Made by a program: the position numbers and the translations under genes. From contig NZ_BMQQ01000004.1 in assembly GCF_014648195.1 (NCBI RefSeq), positions 251,313 through 315,312 of the forward strand: a DNA stretch of 64,000 nucleotides, in the 5' to 3' direction. How positions within the stretch are numbered: position 1 is the stretch's first letter; each line of letters starts with the position of its first letter. The notes beneath the pieces are model-generated. The model was not told the DNA's origin. It made no database searches and worked only from the letters and a program-made list of their open reading frames with translations. Shown piece by piece: positions 36,934 to 45,775 of the stretch. Source of the stretch: Streptomyces purpureus (GTDB lineage: Bacteria; Actinomycetota; Actinomycetes; Streptomycetales; Streptomycetaceae).

Positions 36934-37593
36934 CTACCCCGGTGTGATGAACCCCGACTCGTACGCCGCGATCACCGCCTGCGTACGGTCCCGCGCCCCC
37001 GTCTTCGCCAGCACCGCCGCCACATGCGTCTTCACCGTCGCCGGACCCACCCCCAGCCGCCCCGCGATCTCGGCGTTGGCCAGGCCCGTCGCCATCAGCC
37101 GCAGCACGTCCGCCTCCCGGTCGGTCAGCCGCGCCGCCCATGGCGGAGCCGCCGGCCGCCGCCGCGCGTGCTCCGCGGCCAGGCCCCGCACCGCCGCCGG
37201 GTACAGCAGCGAATCACTCCGCGCCACCAGCCGCACCGCGCTCACCAGCTCGTCCGCCGCGGACCGCTTCAGCACGAACCCGGCCGCCCCCACCCGCAGC
37301 GCGTCATACACATACGCGTCGTTCTCGAACGTCGTCACCACCACGATCCGCGGCGGCCGCTCCATCGTGGCCAGGATCTGCTCCGTGGCCCGGATCCCGT
37401 CGATCTCCGGCATCCGCACATCCATCAGCACCACATCGGGCCGCACCTCACGCACCACCGAGACGGCCTCGGCCCCCGTCGACGCCTCCCCGGCCACCTC
37501 GACATCCGGCTCGGCGTCCAGGATCACCCTCAGCGCCGTACGTACCATCCGCTCGTCGTCCGCCAGAACGACCCTGATCGGAGTGCCCGTCAC
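36934..37593 (-). CDS. NarL/LuxR-family response regulator
   Basis: The 219-residue regulator has a receiver domain (acidic pair in LADDERMVR, phosphoacceptor Asp in VVLMDVRMPEIDG, Lys in FVLKRSAADEL) and a C-terminal LuxR helix-turn-helix (LTDREADVLRLMATGLANAE then GPATVKTHVAAVLAKTGARD). GTG 37591-37593 overlaps the kinase stop as GTGA and is preferred over an upstream start of poor sequence. It is the partner of the histidine kinase encoded just before it. Confidence 0.93.
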   Translation of the reverse strand: MTGTPIRVVLADDERMVRTALRVILDAEPDVEVAGEASTGAEAVSVVREVRPDVVLMDVRMPEIDGIRATEQILATMERPPRIVVVTTFENDAYVYDALRVGAAGFVLKRSAADELVSAVRLVARSDSLLYPAAVRGLAAEHARRRPAAPPWAARLTDREADVLRLMATGLANAEIAGRLGVGPATVKTHVAAVLAKTGARDRTQAVIAAYESGFITPG

Positions 37594-38861
37594 CGGCCAC
37601 CGCCCACCGGCAGCCGGGTCGCCAGCCGCCACACCTCGCCGACCGGACCCGACGCCGCCGTACCGCCCAGCAGCCGGGCCCGCTCCTCAAGGCCACGCAG
37701 CCCACGGCCCCCACCCGGCCGGACCACCGGCCCCCCGGCCGGCAGCGGATTCTCCATCACGATCTCCAACTCCTCCCCGTCCACACCGATCCACCCCGTC
37801 ACCGGCTGACCGCCGGCATGCCGCACCGCGTTCGTCAGGCCCTCCTGAACGATCCGGTACGCCTCCCTGGACACCGCCGCCGGCACCCGGTCGAGACCCT
37901 CACCGATCCTTAAGCCCACCTTCGCCGCGGCCGCCCCCGCGAGGAGCCCGTCCAGCGCCTCAAGGCCCGGCCCCGGCAGCTCCCCGTCGTCCTCGCCCTG
38001 CCGCAACAGGCCGAGCACCGCGTCGAGTTCACCGACCGTGCGCCGCGTGGTCTCCTCGATCGCCGCCAGCGCCTCCCGGACGAACGCCACATCCGCCGCC
38101 GCGTCCGAATCGAGGACCCGCCGCGCCGCACCCGCCTGCAAGGTCACCGCACTGAGCGCATGACCCACCGAATCGTGCAGCTCCCGCGCCAGCCGGTTGC
38201 GTACGGCCAGCTCGGCTGCCCGCCGCTCGGCCGCCGCCAGCCGGTCCGCCGGGGTGGGACCCAGCAGCCGCGGCGCCTGACGGGCCATGAACGACCCCGC
38301 ACACGCCGCCGCCGCCACGAGCGCCAGCAGCATCAAAAGACCGGCGGGCACACCCCCGTAGACCAGCCACTCCTGGTCAAGCGACCAGAAATGGGCCACC
38401 GCGGAGGCACGCAGACCGGGCGAGAACGGCAGCAGCATCGTCGTCACCGCGAACGGCGGCAACGCCAGCGTCGCACCACTGACCAGCCCGCCCAGCCCGA
38501 CGTGCAGCGTGTACCAGCCCGCCGTCCGCAGCCGCGCGTCCCGGCTGTCCGCCGGACCCTCCGCGAACCGCCCCTCCGCCACCCCGCACAGCGACCTCGC
38601 CGCCGCCACCGACATCGGCCGGGTCAGCGGGAAAAGCGCCGTGACGGCGGCCAGGGGCAGCGCGATCGCATACGCCGTGAACTGCACGGCCGGCGACGAC
38701 GCGAACATCGCCTGCCCGCCCAGCAGCGGCCCGGCGACCACCGTCCCCAGCAGCCAGTACGGCATCAGCAGGGCCCCGCCCAGGATCAGATGCACCCAGC
38801 GCAGCCGCGCCCGCCGCCCGAACAGCCTGCCGGCCACGGCCCTGCCCGTATTCCCCCGCAC
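37590..38861 (-). CDS. Sensor histidine kinase (HisKA_3 type)
   Basis: The 423-residue membrane kinase has an N-terminal sensor region with four or five helices (LILGGALLMPYWLLGTVVAG, FTAYAIALPLAAVTALFPL, VPAGLLMLLALVAAAACAG). The phosphoacceptor His lies in RNRLARELHDSVGHALSAVT near residue 230. The ATPase boxes are EGLTNAVRHAG and GGGRGLRGLEERARLLGG. The extracytoplasmic loops are short, so the signal is probably membrane-derived. The start is GTG 38859-38861. It overlaps the response regulator gene. Confidence 0.93.
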   Translation of the reverse strand: MRGNTGRAVAGRLFGRRARLRWVHLILGGALLMPYWLLGTVVAGPLLGGQAMFASSPAVQFTAYAIALPLAAVTALFPLTRPMSVAAARSLCGVAEGRFAEGPADSRDARLRTAGWYTLHVGLGGLVSGATLALPPFAVTTMLLPFSPGLRASAVAHFWSLDQEWLVYGGVPAGLLMLLALVAAAACAGSFMARQAPRLLGPTPADRLAAAERRAAELAVRNRLARELHDSVGHALSAVTLQAGAARRVLDSDAAADVAFVREALAAIEETTRRTVGELDAVLGLLRQGEDDGELPGPGLEALDGLLAGAAAAKVGLRIGEGLDRVPAAVSREAYRIVQEGLTNAVRHAGGQPVTGWIGVDGEELEIVMENPLPAGGPVVRPGGGRGLRGLEERARLLGGTAASGPVGEVWRLATRLPVGGGR

Positions 38862-38876
38862 TCCTGAGCCCCCGCC

Positions 38877-39827
38877 CTACGCGCCGCGGCGCCGCAGCAC
38901 GACCGCCAAGCAGCCGGCCATCAGGAGCCCCGTGATCATTTCTCCAGCGTAGGCGGTCAGCATCCACCCGGTGACCCGCTTGCCGGGATCGTCGACCGGC
39001 AGCAGCGCCGCCGTCAGCAGGTAGGCTCCCCAGGAGCCGAGCGCAGCCGAACCCAGCCAGGCCAGCGCCAGCGGGGTCCGCACCCGCAGCGACCGGCCCA
39101 GCCGGAACACCAGCATCAGCGTCCCCGCCACAGCGACCGCCGCGAAGGCGACCCGCATGCCCTCCAGGAGGGCGAAGTCGCTGGTGCGCTCCGCGATCCG
39201 GGCGGGCGTCAGGCCGCCCTCCACACCGAAGGCCCAGAGGGTGTGCAGGGCCACCGGTACGAGAGCGAGGAGCGAGGCGACGACGGCCGTGGCCCGCGTC
39301 CCCGCGCCGGACAGCGACCGGGGCAGCTCACCGACCCGGCCCCGCGCCACGTGCCCCCAGCGGTCCCGGGCGTACGTCACGAACAGGGCGCCGAGTGCGA
39401 GGGCCTGCACGATGAAACCGCCGTAGACGACCCCGAAGACCCAGTCCTCCAGGAACGGGCGGCCGTCGGCGACCCGGCGCGGGGCGCCCATGAACGCCGC
39501 GAGGACCAGCTGGGCCGGGTAGGCCACCACGATCGGGGAGAGCAGCCCGGTCGCCCCCCACATCGGCACGGCCGGCAGCCAGGCCCGGACCCGCAGCCCC
39601 CAGGCCTGGGTCAGCAGGAGGGCGAGCACGACGACGGCGGCGTCCATCAGGACCGTGACGCCGTTGGCGACGGCCATCACCGTGCGGTGCTCCAGCAGCA
39701 CACTGCCGTCCGGTATGCCGATCCGGCTGCCCGCGATCCAGGCGATCTTCAGCGAGACGTACGGCAGGCAGGCGGCGACGGTGATCGCGCGCAGGGCGCG
39801 GCGGGCGGGGGAGAGCGGTGGTGTCAT
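38877..39827 (-). CDS. Multi-pass membrane protein of the two-component locus
   Basis: The 316-residue protein has about eight membrane helices (for example VTVLMDAAVVVLALLLTQAW, LSPIVVAYPAQLVLAAFMGA, VVASLLALVPVALHTLWAF, MITGLLMAGCLAVVLRRRG). No known family is recognised. ATG 39825-39827 is chosen since upstream codons lack conserved character. It ends 15 bases before the kinase start on the same strand, so it is probably co-transcribed and may sense or respond through this system. Confidence 0.7.
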   Translation of the reverse strand: MTPPLSPARRALRAITVAACLPYVSLKIAWIAGSRIGIPDGSVLLEHRTVMAVANGVTVLMDAAVVVLALLLTQAWGLRVRAWLPAVPMWGATGLLSPIVVAYPAQLVLAAFMGAPRRVADGRPFLEDWVFGVVYGGFIVQALALGALFVTYARDRWGHVARGRVGELPRSLSGAGTRATAVVASLLALVPVALHTLWAFGVEGGLTPARIAERTSDFALLEGMRVAFAAVAVAGTLMLVFRLGRSLRVRTPLALAWLGSAALGSWGAYLLTAALLPVDDPGKRVTGWMLTAYAGEMITGLLMAGCLAVVLRRRGA

Positions 39828-40002
39828 GGCTCCCACGCTCCCGGCCGCACTGTGCGGGCACGTCCTGCCTGATGACGAACCGCCTCCGCCGTGCGGGGGA
39901 GAGCTGTGCGGGCGGTCCGGTGGGGCGAGGGGGAAATTGACCCACGATCGAGGGGTCTGAATGACCTGCCTGGCGGGTCGATCTGCTCCTAAGCTGATCT
40001 TC

Positions 40003-40530
40003 ATGAACACGCAGACGCCTTTGAACATCCCGGCTTTCGCCCCCGTCCTCACCCGCGGCGCCGACGCCGAGACCACCGCGGACCCGAGCAGTGTGATGAC
40101 CCTCCTGACCGACTCGGACACCACCGGCGGCCTGCTCACCAGCTACCGCTCGTCCTTCGCGAAGGGCGCGGTCGGAGCCCCCGCCCACTTCCACACCAAG
40201 GCGTCCGAGATGTTCTTCGTGCTCGGCGGCTCACTGGAGGTGCTGGTGGGGGAGGAGCTGACCGTCCTGAACGAGGGCGACTTCCTGCTCGTACCGCCGC
40301 ACACCCCGCACGCCTTCGCGGCCGCGCCGGGTGCCGAGGCGGACGTGCTGTTCGTGTTCACGCCGGGGATGGCGCGCTTCGACTATCTGCGGCTGCTGGG
40401 CCGGGTGATGCGCGGTGAGGCGGGGTTCGAGGAGATCAGGGAGTCGTCGGAGCGCTTCGACAATCACTACGTCGACAGCCCGGTGTGGCAGAAGGCGCTG
40501 GCCGTCAGAGCCGGCGCGTCGCCAGAGTGA
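40003..40530 (+). CDS. Cupin-domain protein
   Basis: The 175-residue protein is a single cupin barrel: motif 1 GAPAHFHTKASEMFFVLGGSLEV with two His and a Glu, and motif 2 LNEGDFLLVPPHTPHAFAA with the third His. These are metal-binding positions. It resembles small quercetin-dioxygenase-like cupins; substrate unknown. TAAGCT (39990-39995) stands seven bases before ATG 40003, suggesting a leaderless transcript. Its 3' end overlaps the convergent IclR gene by 26 bases. Confidence 0.85.
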   Translation: MNTQTPLNIPAFAPVLTRGADAETTADPSSVMTLLTDSDTTGGLLTSYRSSFAKGAVGAPAHFHTKASEMFFVLGGSLEVLVGEELTVLNEGDFLLVPPHTPHAFAAAPGAEADVLFVFTPGMARFDYLRLLGRVMRGEAGFEEIRESSERFDNHYVDSPVWQKALAVRAGASPE

Positions 40531-41275
40531 GGCGGTCGCGCGCGTCGAAGAGCGCGTCCTTGATCGTCTGTTCGTGGCCCGGTGTCAGCCGTGCCACGGG
40601 CACCGAGCAGCTGATCGCGTCACGCGACGGTGTCCGGTACGGGATCGCGATGCCGAAGCAGCGCAGCCCCAGCGTGTTCTCCTCGCGGTCCACGGCGTAT
40701 CCCTGCTCGCGGACGGCGTGCAGCTCGTCGATGAGCTTCTCGCGGTCCGTGATCGTGTGCTCGGTCACCGCGGGGAGGGTCTCGGGGAGCAGCTTGCGGA
40801 CCTGCTCGTCGGTGTGGGTGGCGAGCAGGGCCTTGCCGAGCGCGGTCGAGTGGGCGGGCAGCCGGCGGCCGACGCGGGTGAAGGGGCGCAGGTAGTGCTG
40901 GGACTGACGGGTCGCGAGGTAGACGACGTTGGTGCCGTCGAGCCGGGCGAGGTGGATGGTCTCGGTGGTGTCGTCGGAGAGCCGGTCGAGGGTGGGCCGG
41001 GCGGCGCTCACGACTTCGTCGCCGTCGATGTACGAGGTGCCGACGAGCAGGGCCCGTACGCCGATTCCGTACCGCGTACCGGTGGCGTCGGTCTCCACCC
41101 AGCCGAGATCGACCAGGGTGCGCAGCAGCATGTACAGGCTGGACTTGGGGTAGCCGACGGCTTCCTGGACGGCGGCGAGGGAGTGCATGCCGGGGAGGCC
41201 CGCGAAGTATTCGAGCAGTTCCACCGTGCGTACGGCCGACTTGACCTGCGCCCCACCCGAATCGGCAGTCGACAT
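40505..41275 (-). CDS. IclR family transcriptional regulator
   Basis: The 256-residue regulator has an N-terminal winged helix (VKSAVRTVELLEYFAGLPGM then HSLAAVQEAVGYPKSSLYML, residues 11-50). The IclR effector domain follows (TIHLARLDGTNVVYLATR, RRLPAHSTALGKALLA, GYAVDREENTLGLRCFGIAI). It probably binds a small metabolite. ATG 41273-41275 is used; a GTG ten codons upstream (41303-41305) is possible. Target genes are not evident; the neighbouring cupin gene is convergent. Confidence 0.9.
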   Translation of the reverse strand: MSTADSGGAQVKSAVRTVELLEYFAGLPGMHSLAAVQEAVGYPKSSLYMLLRTLVDLGWVETDATGTRYGIGVRALLVGTSYIDGDEVVSAARPTLDRLSDDTTETIHLARLDGTNVVYLATRQSQHYLRPFTRVGRRLPAHSTALGKALLATHTDEQVRKLLPETLPAVTEHTITDREKLIDELHAVREQGYAVDREENTLGLRCFGIAIPYRTPSRDAISCSVPVARLTPGHEQTIKDALFDARDRLTLATRRL

Positions 41276-41520
41276 TCGCCCCGCACCCCTTGTGTTCGCG
41301 TTCACCTATAGGAACTGCGGTCAGAATAGCGAACAGGGGCAGGGCGGGCAGCAGAACCAGTGTGGAGCCCGGACCCCTGGACGGAAAGCCCGCCCGAGCA
41401 GTCTGCGGTCGAGACCACAGCGGACGGGATCCCCCGGACGCTGCTCCCTTGGGAGCCGTGTGACGGCAATACTCCCGGTCTTCCCCGTCGTGCCGACGGG
41501 CGCCTGGAACACTGACCCCC

Positions 41521-42129
41521 ATGGATCTGGTTCTCCCCGAACTCCCTTTCCCGCTGCGCGCCTACGGTCCCGACGCCGACTGGTCGTACGAACGGGGTGT
41601 GCTGAACGGCTGGGCGGGCGCCCGGCAGGACCGTTTCGTGCCGCCCACGGGCGACGCGCTGGACCCGGCGTCGGACGCGCCGCGTCTGCTGGGCGCGCCC
41701 GAGGGCGATTTCCAGCTCCTCGCGCGCGTGAAGGCGGGCTTTGGTGCCGCCTTCGACGCGGGTGTGCTGTACGTCCACGTTGCCGAGCGGGAGTGGGCCA
41801 AGCTCTGCCTGGAGCTCTCCCCGGACCGGCCGACGGTGTGCACGGTCGTGACGCGGGGGCACTCCGACGACGCCAACTCCTTCGTGGTCGACGGCGACAG
41901 TGTCTGGCTGAGGGTCAGCAGGACCGGAGGCGCGTTCGCGTTCCACGCGTCGACGGACGGCGAGAAGTGGACGTTCGTGCGGATCTTCTCGCTGGGGACG
42001 ACGGAGCAGGCGTCGGCGGCGCTGGTCGGTTTCATGGCGCAGTCGCCGGTGGGCGAGGGCTGTGTGGTCTCCTTCGACCGGATCGAGTACCGCCCGGCGT
42101 GGCCGCAGGGTCTGCGGGACGGCTCCTGA
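41521..42129 (+). CDS. DUF1349 (concanavalin-like lectin/glucanase fold) protein
   Basis: The 202-residue cytoplasmic protein has the DUF1349 pattern: GDFQLLARVKAGFGAAFDAGVLYVH, REWAKLCLELSPDRPTVCTVVTRGHSDDANS, LRVSRTGGAFAFHASTDGEKWTFVRIF and VGFMAQSPVGEGCVVSFD. The family adopts a β-sandwich and probably binds carbohydrates; activity is unknown. It starts at ATG 41521. It is followed after 16 bases by the remains of an MFS gene on the other strand. Confidence 0.87.
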   Translation: MDLVLPELPFPLRAYGPDADWSYERGVLNGWAGARQDRFVPPTGDALDPASDAPRLLGAPEGDFQLLARVKAGFGAAFDAGVLYVHVAEREWAKLCLELSPDRPTVCTVVTRGHSDDANSFVVDGDSVWLRVSRTGGAFAFHASTDGEKWTFVRIFSLGTTEQASAALVGFMAQSPVGEGCVVSFDRIEYRPAWPQGLRDGS

Positions 42130-42145
42130 ACGACCGGTACGGGCC

Positions 42146-42596
42146 TCAGGCGCGGGGCAGTCGCAGCGAGGCCGCCGTCGTAACCGTCAGCAGCACGGCG
42201 CTCACCAGCAGGCTGGTGCGCAGGCCGGTGGCGAAGCCGCCCGCCACCAGCGAGCCGAAGACCGCGATGGCCAGGCCGCCCGCGGTCCGGCGGACGGCGT
42301 TCAGGAGACCCGCGGCGGTGCCCGCGCGGTCGGCGGGCATGGCCTCCATCATCGCGGCGATCAGCGGCGGCAGCGAGAAGCCGCAGCCGAGGGCCAGCGG
42401 GACGAGGGTGACGGCCAGCGGCGGCAGAGGTGTTGCCGGGCCGACCGTCAGCAGGAGCAGCAGTCCGCCGACCGCCACCAGCTGGCCGGTGACGATCGGC
42501 AGCCGGGGGCCGTAGCGAGCCGCGACCTTCGCCGAGGCGATGTTCACGGCCGCCAGCAGTAGTGGCCCGAATGCCATATGCCCGGAGGTTCTGGCC
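42146..42596 (-). pseudogene. 3' fragment of an MFS (DHA2-type) drug transporter
   Basis: The minus-strand frame encodes about 148 residues ending ASLRLPRA: GPLLLAAVNIASAKVAARYGPRLPIVTGQ, LGCGFSLPPLIAAMMEAMPADRAGTAAGLLNAVR and GLAIAVFGSLVAGGFATG, the last four or five helices of a DHA2-type MFS exporter. The first nine or so helices and the start codon are missing. Homology stops about where the GlxA-type gene begins on the other strand, so a deletion joined them. Confidence 0.75.
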
Positions 42597-43683
42597 ATGT
42601 CGGTGGCGCTGGGGTCGTCGGCCCGGCGGGTCGAGGTGATCGCCGCGCCGCCGGTGTCGATGTTCAACCTGTCCATCCCCGAGATGCTGTTCGAGAAGGC
42701 CGAGGTGGACGGGGAGCGCTGCTACGAGACGCTGATCTGCGCCCCCGACCCGGGGCCGGTCGCCACGGCCGGGGGTCTGGAGCTGGTCGTCGCGCACCGC
42801 CTCGACGTGGTGGACACGGCGGACACGGTGGTCCTCGCGGGCAGCGGGGTGTACGACGCGCCCGACGCGCGGATCCTGGACGTGCTGCGGCGGGCCGCAG
42901 CGGCCGGGAAGCGGATCGCGTCCTTCTGCACGGGCGCGTTCGCGCTGGCGGCGGCGGGGCTGCTGGACGGCCGGGCGGCGACGACGTACTGGACGTACCG
43001 CGAGGCGCTCGCCGCCCGTCATCCGTCGGTCGACCTGCAGGACGACGTCCTGTACGTGCAGGACGGGCCGATCTGTACGTGCAGGACGGGCCGATCCTCA
43101 CCTCGTCCGGGACGCGGCCGGGATCGACCTGTGCCTGCACATCATCCGTACCGACTACGGAGCCGCCGTCGCCAACGCGGTGGCCCGGCTCGCGCTGGTC
43201 GCGCCGGTACGGCCCGGCGGGCAGGCGCGGTTCACGCACACCCCGCTGCCGCCGGAACGGGGCGTCTCCTTCGCCTGCACGCGCGCGTGGGCCATGCGCC
43301 ACCTGGACGAGCCGCTCACGCTGACCGACCTGGCCCGGCACGCGGGGGTGTCGGTGCGGACGCTGTCGCGCCGGTTCCACGCGGAGACCGGGGTGAGCCC
43401 GCTGCAGTGGCTGCTGCACCAGCGGGTGGAGCGGGCGAAGGAGCTCCTCGAGACGACGGAACTGGCCATGGACCAGCTGGCCCGGGCCGCGGGCCTGGGC
43501 TCGGCGGACTCCCTTCGCCGGCATGTGCTGCGCCGCACGGGCCTGACCCCGACGGCGTACCGCGCTTCGTTCACCCGCCGCGGCCTGCCCACGGACCTCA
43601 GCGCCGACCGCCCCGGTCTGCCCGCGGGCATTCCCTGCCTTCCCGCAACCGCCGCCGGTCCGTCCGCGTCCTCGGTCGCGTGA
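42597..43683 (+). pseudogene. GlxA-family (DJ-1/PfpI + AraC) regulator, broken by a 23-bp duplication
   Basis: Three frames are needed to read one protein. Frame 1 (from ATG 42597) gives the DJ-1/PfpI domain: SVALGSSARRVEVIAAPP, VVLAGSGVYDAPDARIL and FCTGAFALAAAGLLDGRAAT. At about 43049-43094 a 23-base unit, CTGTACGTGCAGGACGGGCC plus GAT, occurs twice in tandem and shifts the frame. A further single-base loss near 43115 shifts it again. The last frame has the AraC domain with LARHAGVSVRTLSRRFHAE and ends at 43683. Intact relatives bind DNA as transcriptional activators. Confidence 0.8.
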
Positions 43684-44156
43684 TCCGATACGCCCACGCC
43701 GAAGATCTTGACGCCATCGCCGCCCTGCACCGCCAGGCCCGGGCCACCTACTACCGCGGTCATCTGCGGGAGGGGGAGTTCCTGGGCCCCGAGGAGCTGG
43801 CGCGCGGCCGGGCCGGGTGGACGGCCGCCGTCGCGGAGGGCCGGGTGCTGTGCGCGGAGCGGGAGGGCGAGGTGGCCGGGGCCGCCGCCTTCGGCGTCCG
43901 CGACGGCGTCATGTACCTGACCCAACTGCATGTCGCCCCGGCTCACTGGCGCCAAGGCGTCGGCACGCGGCTGCACGCGGCGTGCGTCGAGGCCTGGCGT
44001 ACGGCCGGGGTCACCACCGCCCGCCTGGAGGTGTACGAACACAACGCCCGCGCCCAGGCCTTCTACGCGGCCCACGGCTGGCGCCCCGACCCGGCGGCCC
44101 CGCGCGCCGGCAGCCATCTCGTGCTGCGGCTCACACTCCCCGCAGGTCAGGAATGA
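43680..44156 (+). CDS. GNAT family N-acetyltransferase
   Basis: The 158-residue enzyme has the GNAT order: N-terminal RYAHAEDLDAIAALHRQA, motif A VAPAHWRQGVGTRLHAACVEAW binding acetyl-CoA, and motif B LEVYEHNARAQAFYAAHGWRP. The substrate is unknown. GTG 43680 overlaps the stop of the broken GlxA-type gene as GTGA, so its translation was probably coupled to that gene and may now be reduced. Confidence 0.87.
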   Translation: MIRYAHAEDLDAIAALHRQARATYYRGHLREGEFLGPEELARGRAGWTAAVAEGRVLCAEREGEVAGAAAFGVRDGVMYLTQLHVAPAHWRQGVGTRLHAACVEAWRTAGVTTARLEVYEHNARAQAFYAAHGWRPDPAAPRAGSHLVLRLTLPAGQE

Positions 44157-44232
44157 GCCGGGTGACGGCCGCGTTGGCCCTCCCGTGAGCGGAGGAGGTC
44201 CCTCCGGGCCGTATGAGTGGGAGTGGAACAGC

Positions 44233-44271
44233 ATGCGCGTCGAGATCTGGAGCGACATCGCCTGCGCGTGA
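44233..44271 (+). pseudogene. 5' stub of an interrupted DsbA/FrnE-family oxidoreductase gene
   Basis: MRVEIWSDIACA then TGA. The first eleven codons are the first strand of a FrnE-like DsbA protein up to the first active-site Cys (Cys-Pro-Trp-Cys). The sequence leaves homology right after GCCTGC (44260-44265). The rest of the gene, from CCG-TGG-TGC, is at 48627-49292. A GGAG site lies 9 bases before the ATG. Confidence 0.85.
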
Positions 44272-44286
44272 ACCAACGGAACCACA
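44267..44286. repeat. Left-end arm of the element (attP half-site)
   Basis: CGTGAACCAACGGAACCACA is the inverted partner of 48602-48621, with 17 of 20 matching bases. It directly follows the left GCCTGC core. Confidence 0.75.
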
Positions 44287-44379
44287 GGTTATCGCAGGGC
44301 CGTTGACCAGCGGTGACGAACGCGAAGATGCCCCGGTCGGCGCTCGCGGGGGAAGCGCAGACCAGGGCAGTGCGGGGTG

Positions 44380-45549
44380 TCAGCCCACGGCGGGGACGGG
44401 GTGGTCCGGGGAGTCGAGCCAGGCGCGTTCCATGCCGTCAGCCACGGTCAATCCGAACCGATCGAACCCGGGTCGCTCCTGTCCGTGCCACCAGTAGTAG
44501 GCGGCTTCCGTCTCGTCCCACAGCCGGCGGGGACCCGCCTGCACCACCGCGAACGAGTCGGCCCCGGGTTCGTAGTCGGCCGATGCCCACGACTCCGTGT
44601 CGGTGCTGTACGTCCACAGGGTGTACGTGCCGTCGTCATAGCGTTCCACGCTCCAGAACGCCCCAGACATCTGGAGCCCGATGGCGAACTGTTCCACCCA
44701 CCCGCCAACCTCGGCGGGCGAAAGCGTGGTGGTGCTCCTGGTGCCGTCCGCAGGCCACTCGTGGCCGTTCAGATAGGCGTCATGCCGTGGTAGGTCCGGG
44801 CGCTGCTGCCGCAGGCGCATGAAGGCGCTGGAGCGCGTGAAGCGCCCGCTCGCCGTTCCGCCGTCCACGGTCAGCCTGACGATGGCTTCACCGCCGTACA
44901 GGGTTCCCCAGGGGGCCACGATCAGCCCGCCCGAACGCGTCTGGTCCACCCATGCCCGGGGAACCTCGCCGACCGAGCACGTCGCGATGACACGGTCATA
45001 CGGTGCCCCTCCTGCGTACCCCAGCCGGCCGTCACCGACGATCACCAGCGGAGACAGACCCGCGGTGCGCTGGTTCTCCCCGGCCCCCTTCGCAACCTCA
45101 GGGTCGAACTCGATGGAGACGACGTTCTCGGCGCCGAGCCGGTGTGCGAGCAGTGCCGAATTCCAGCCCGTGCCCGTTCCGATCTCCAGCACCCTGTGCC
45201 CGTCTGCGACGCCGAGATCGGCCAGCATCGAGAACACCATGTGAGGCTGCGAACTGGAGTTGGAAGGCGTCTTGCCCAGCCCGTCCCCGGTGTGGCTGCC
45301 GTCGTCCCACTGGGTGGTCAGCGGGATGTCCGAGTACACCGCCGCGAACCACGCGTCCGGGTCCTCGGTGCGGTCCACCATGGGGTTCTGCCGGGTGCCG
45401 TCCGAGATTCCGGGCCAGATGCGGTCAGGTACGAACTTGTCCCGGGGCACCGCCTCGTAGGTCGGCAGCCAGTCCGATTGCAGAGCGCCCGAAGCAACGA
45501 GCGCGGAGGCGAGCCCCGAGGGGCCCACCTCCTCTTTGCGCGCGGCCAT
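44380..45549 (-). CDS. PIMT-like SAM-dependent methyltransferase (candidate peptide-modifying enzyme)
   Basis: The 389-residue protein starts MAARKEEVGPSGLASALVAS. Its fold matches protein-L-isoaspartate O-methyltransferase: SSSQPHMVFSMLADLGVADG, SAM motif VLEIGTGTGWNSALLAHRLG, and APYDRVIATCSVGEVPRAWVDQ then GGLIVAPWGTLYGGEA. The N-terminal WLPTYEAVPRDKFVP is PIMT-like too. About 170 extra C-terminal residues are rich in Trp/Tyr (WSVERYDDGTYTLWTYSTD) and may bind a peptide substrate. Housekeeping PIMTs lack this tail. It follows the 47-residue peptide gene by 6 bases; such enzymes accompany graspetide and imiditide RiPP precursors. Confidence 0.8.
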   Translation of the reverse strand: MAARKEEVGPSGLASALVASGALQSDWLPTYEAVPRDKFVPDRIWPGISDGTRQNPMVDRTEDPDAWFAAVYSDIPLTTQWDDGSHTGDGLGKTPSNSSSQPHMVFSMLADLGVADGHRVLEIGTGTGWNSALLAHRLGAENVVSIEFDPEVAKGAGENQRTAGLSPLVIVGDGRLGYAGGAPYDRVIATCSVGEVPRAWVDQTRSGGLIVAPWGTLYGGEAIVRLTVDGGTASGRFTRSSAFMRLRQQRPDLPRHDAYLNGHEWPADGTRSTTTLSPAEVGGWVEQFAIGLQMSGAFWSVERYDDGTYTLWTYSTDTESWASADYEPGADSFAVVQAGPRRLWDETEAAYYWWHGQERPGFDRFGLTVADGMERAWLDSPDHPVPAVG

Positions 45550-45555
45550 CCGGTG

Positions 45556-45699
45556 CTACTTCTTCGCGGGGCCGGAGCCGTCGGAGCTGTTCCCGCCGCT
45601 CGTCTCGGACCCGCCGCCCCCGTGTCCGCGTCCGCTGCTGCCGTCGTCCTGCTGGCTTCCGCCCTGTCCGCTTCCGGTACCGCCGCCGTGCTTGGGCAT
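45556..45699 (-). CDS. Small Gly/Ser-rich peptide, candidate methyltransferase substrate
   Basis: The 47-residue peptide begins MPKHGGGTGSGQGG, then SQQDDGSSGRGHGGGG, SETSGGNSSDGSG and PAKK. It lacks Cys, aromatic residues and a signal peptide. Asp-Gly occurs twice (QDDGSS, SSDGSG), the pair most prone to aspartimide formation. GAGGAG lies 6 bases before ATG 45697-45699. It is the gene directly upstream of the PIMT-like enzyme. Because the preceding gene is frameshifted, its reading frame now runs into this one without a stop; the ribosome site argues for independent translation. Confidence 0.65.
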   Translation of the reverse strand: MPKHGGGTGSGQGGSQQDDGSSGRGHGGGGSETSGGNSSDGSGPAKK

Positions 45700-45775
45700 C
45701 TCGTGCTCCTCAACTCGTGATGGTGTGGGGCTTTCACTTACTGACCCGCCCTGGCGGGGGCGGGGGCTGTGGGGG

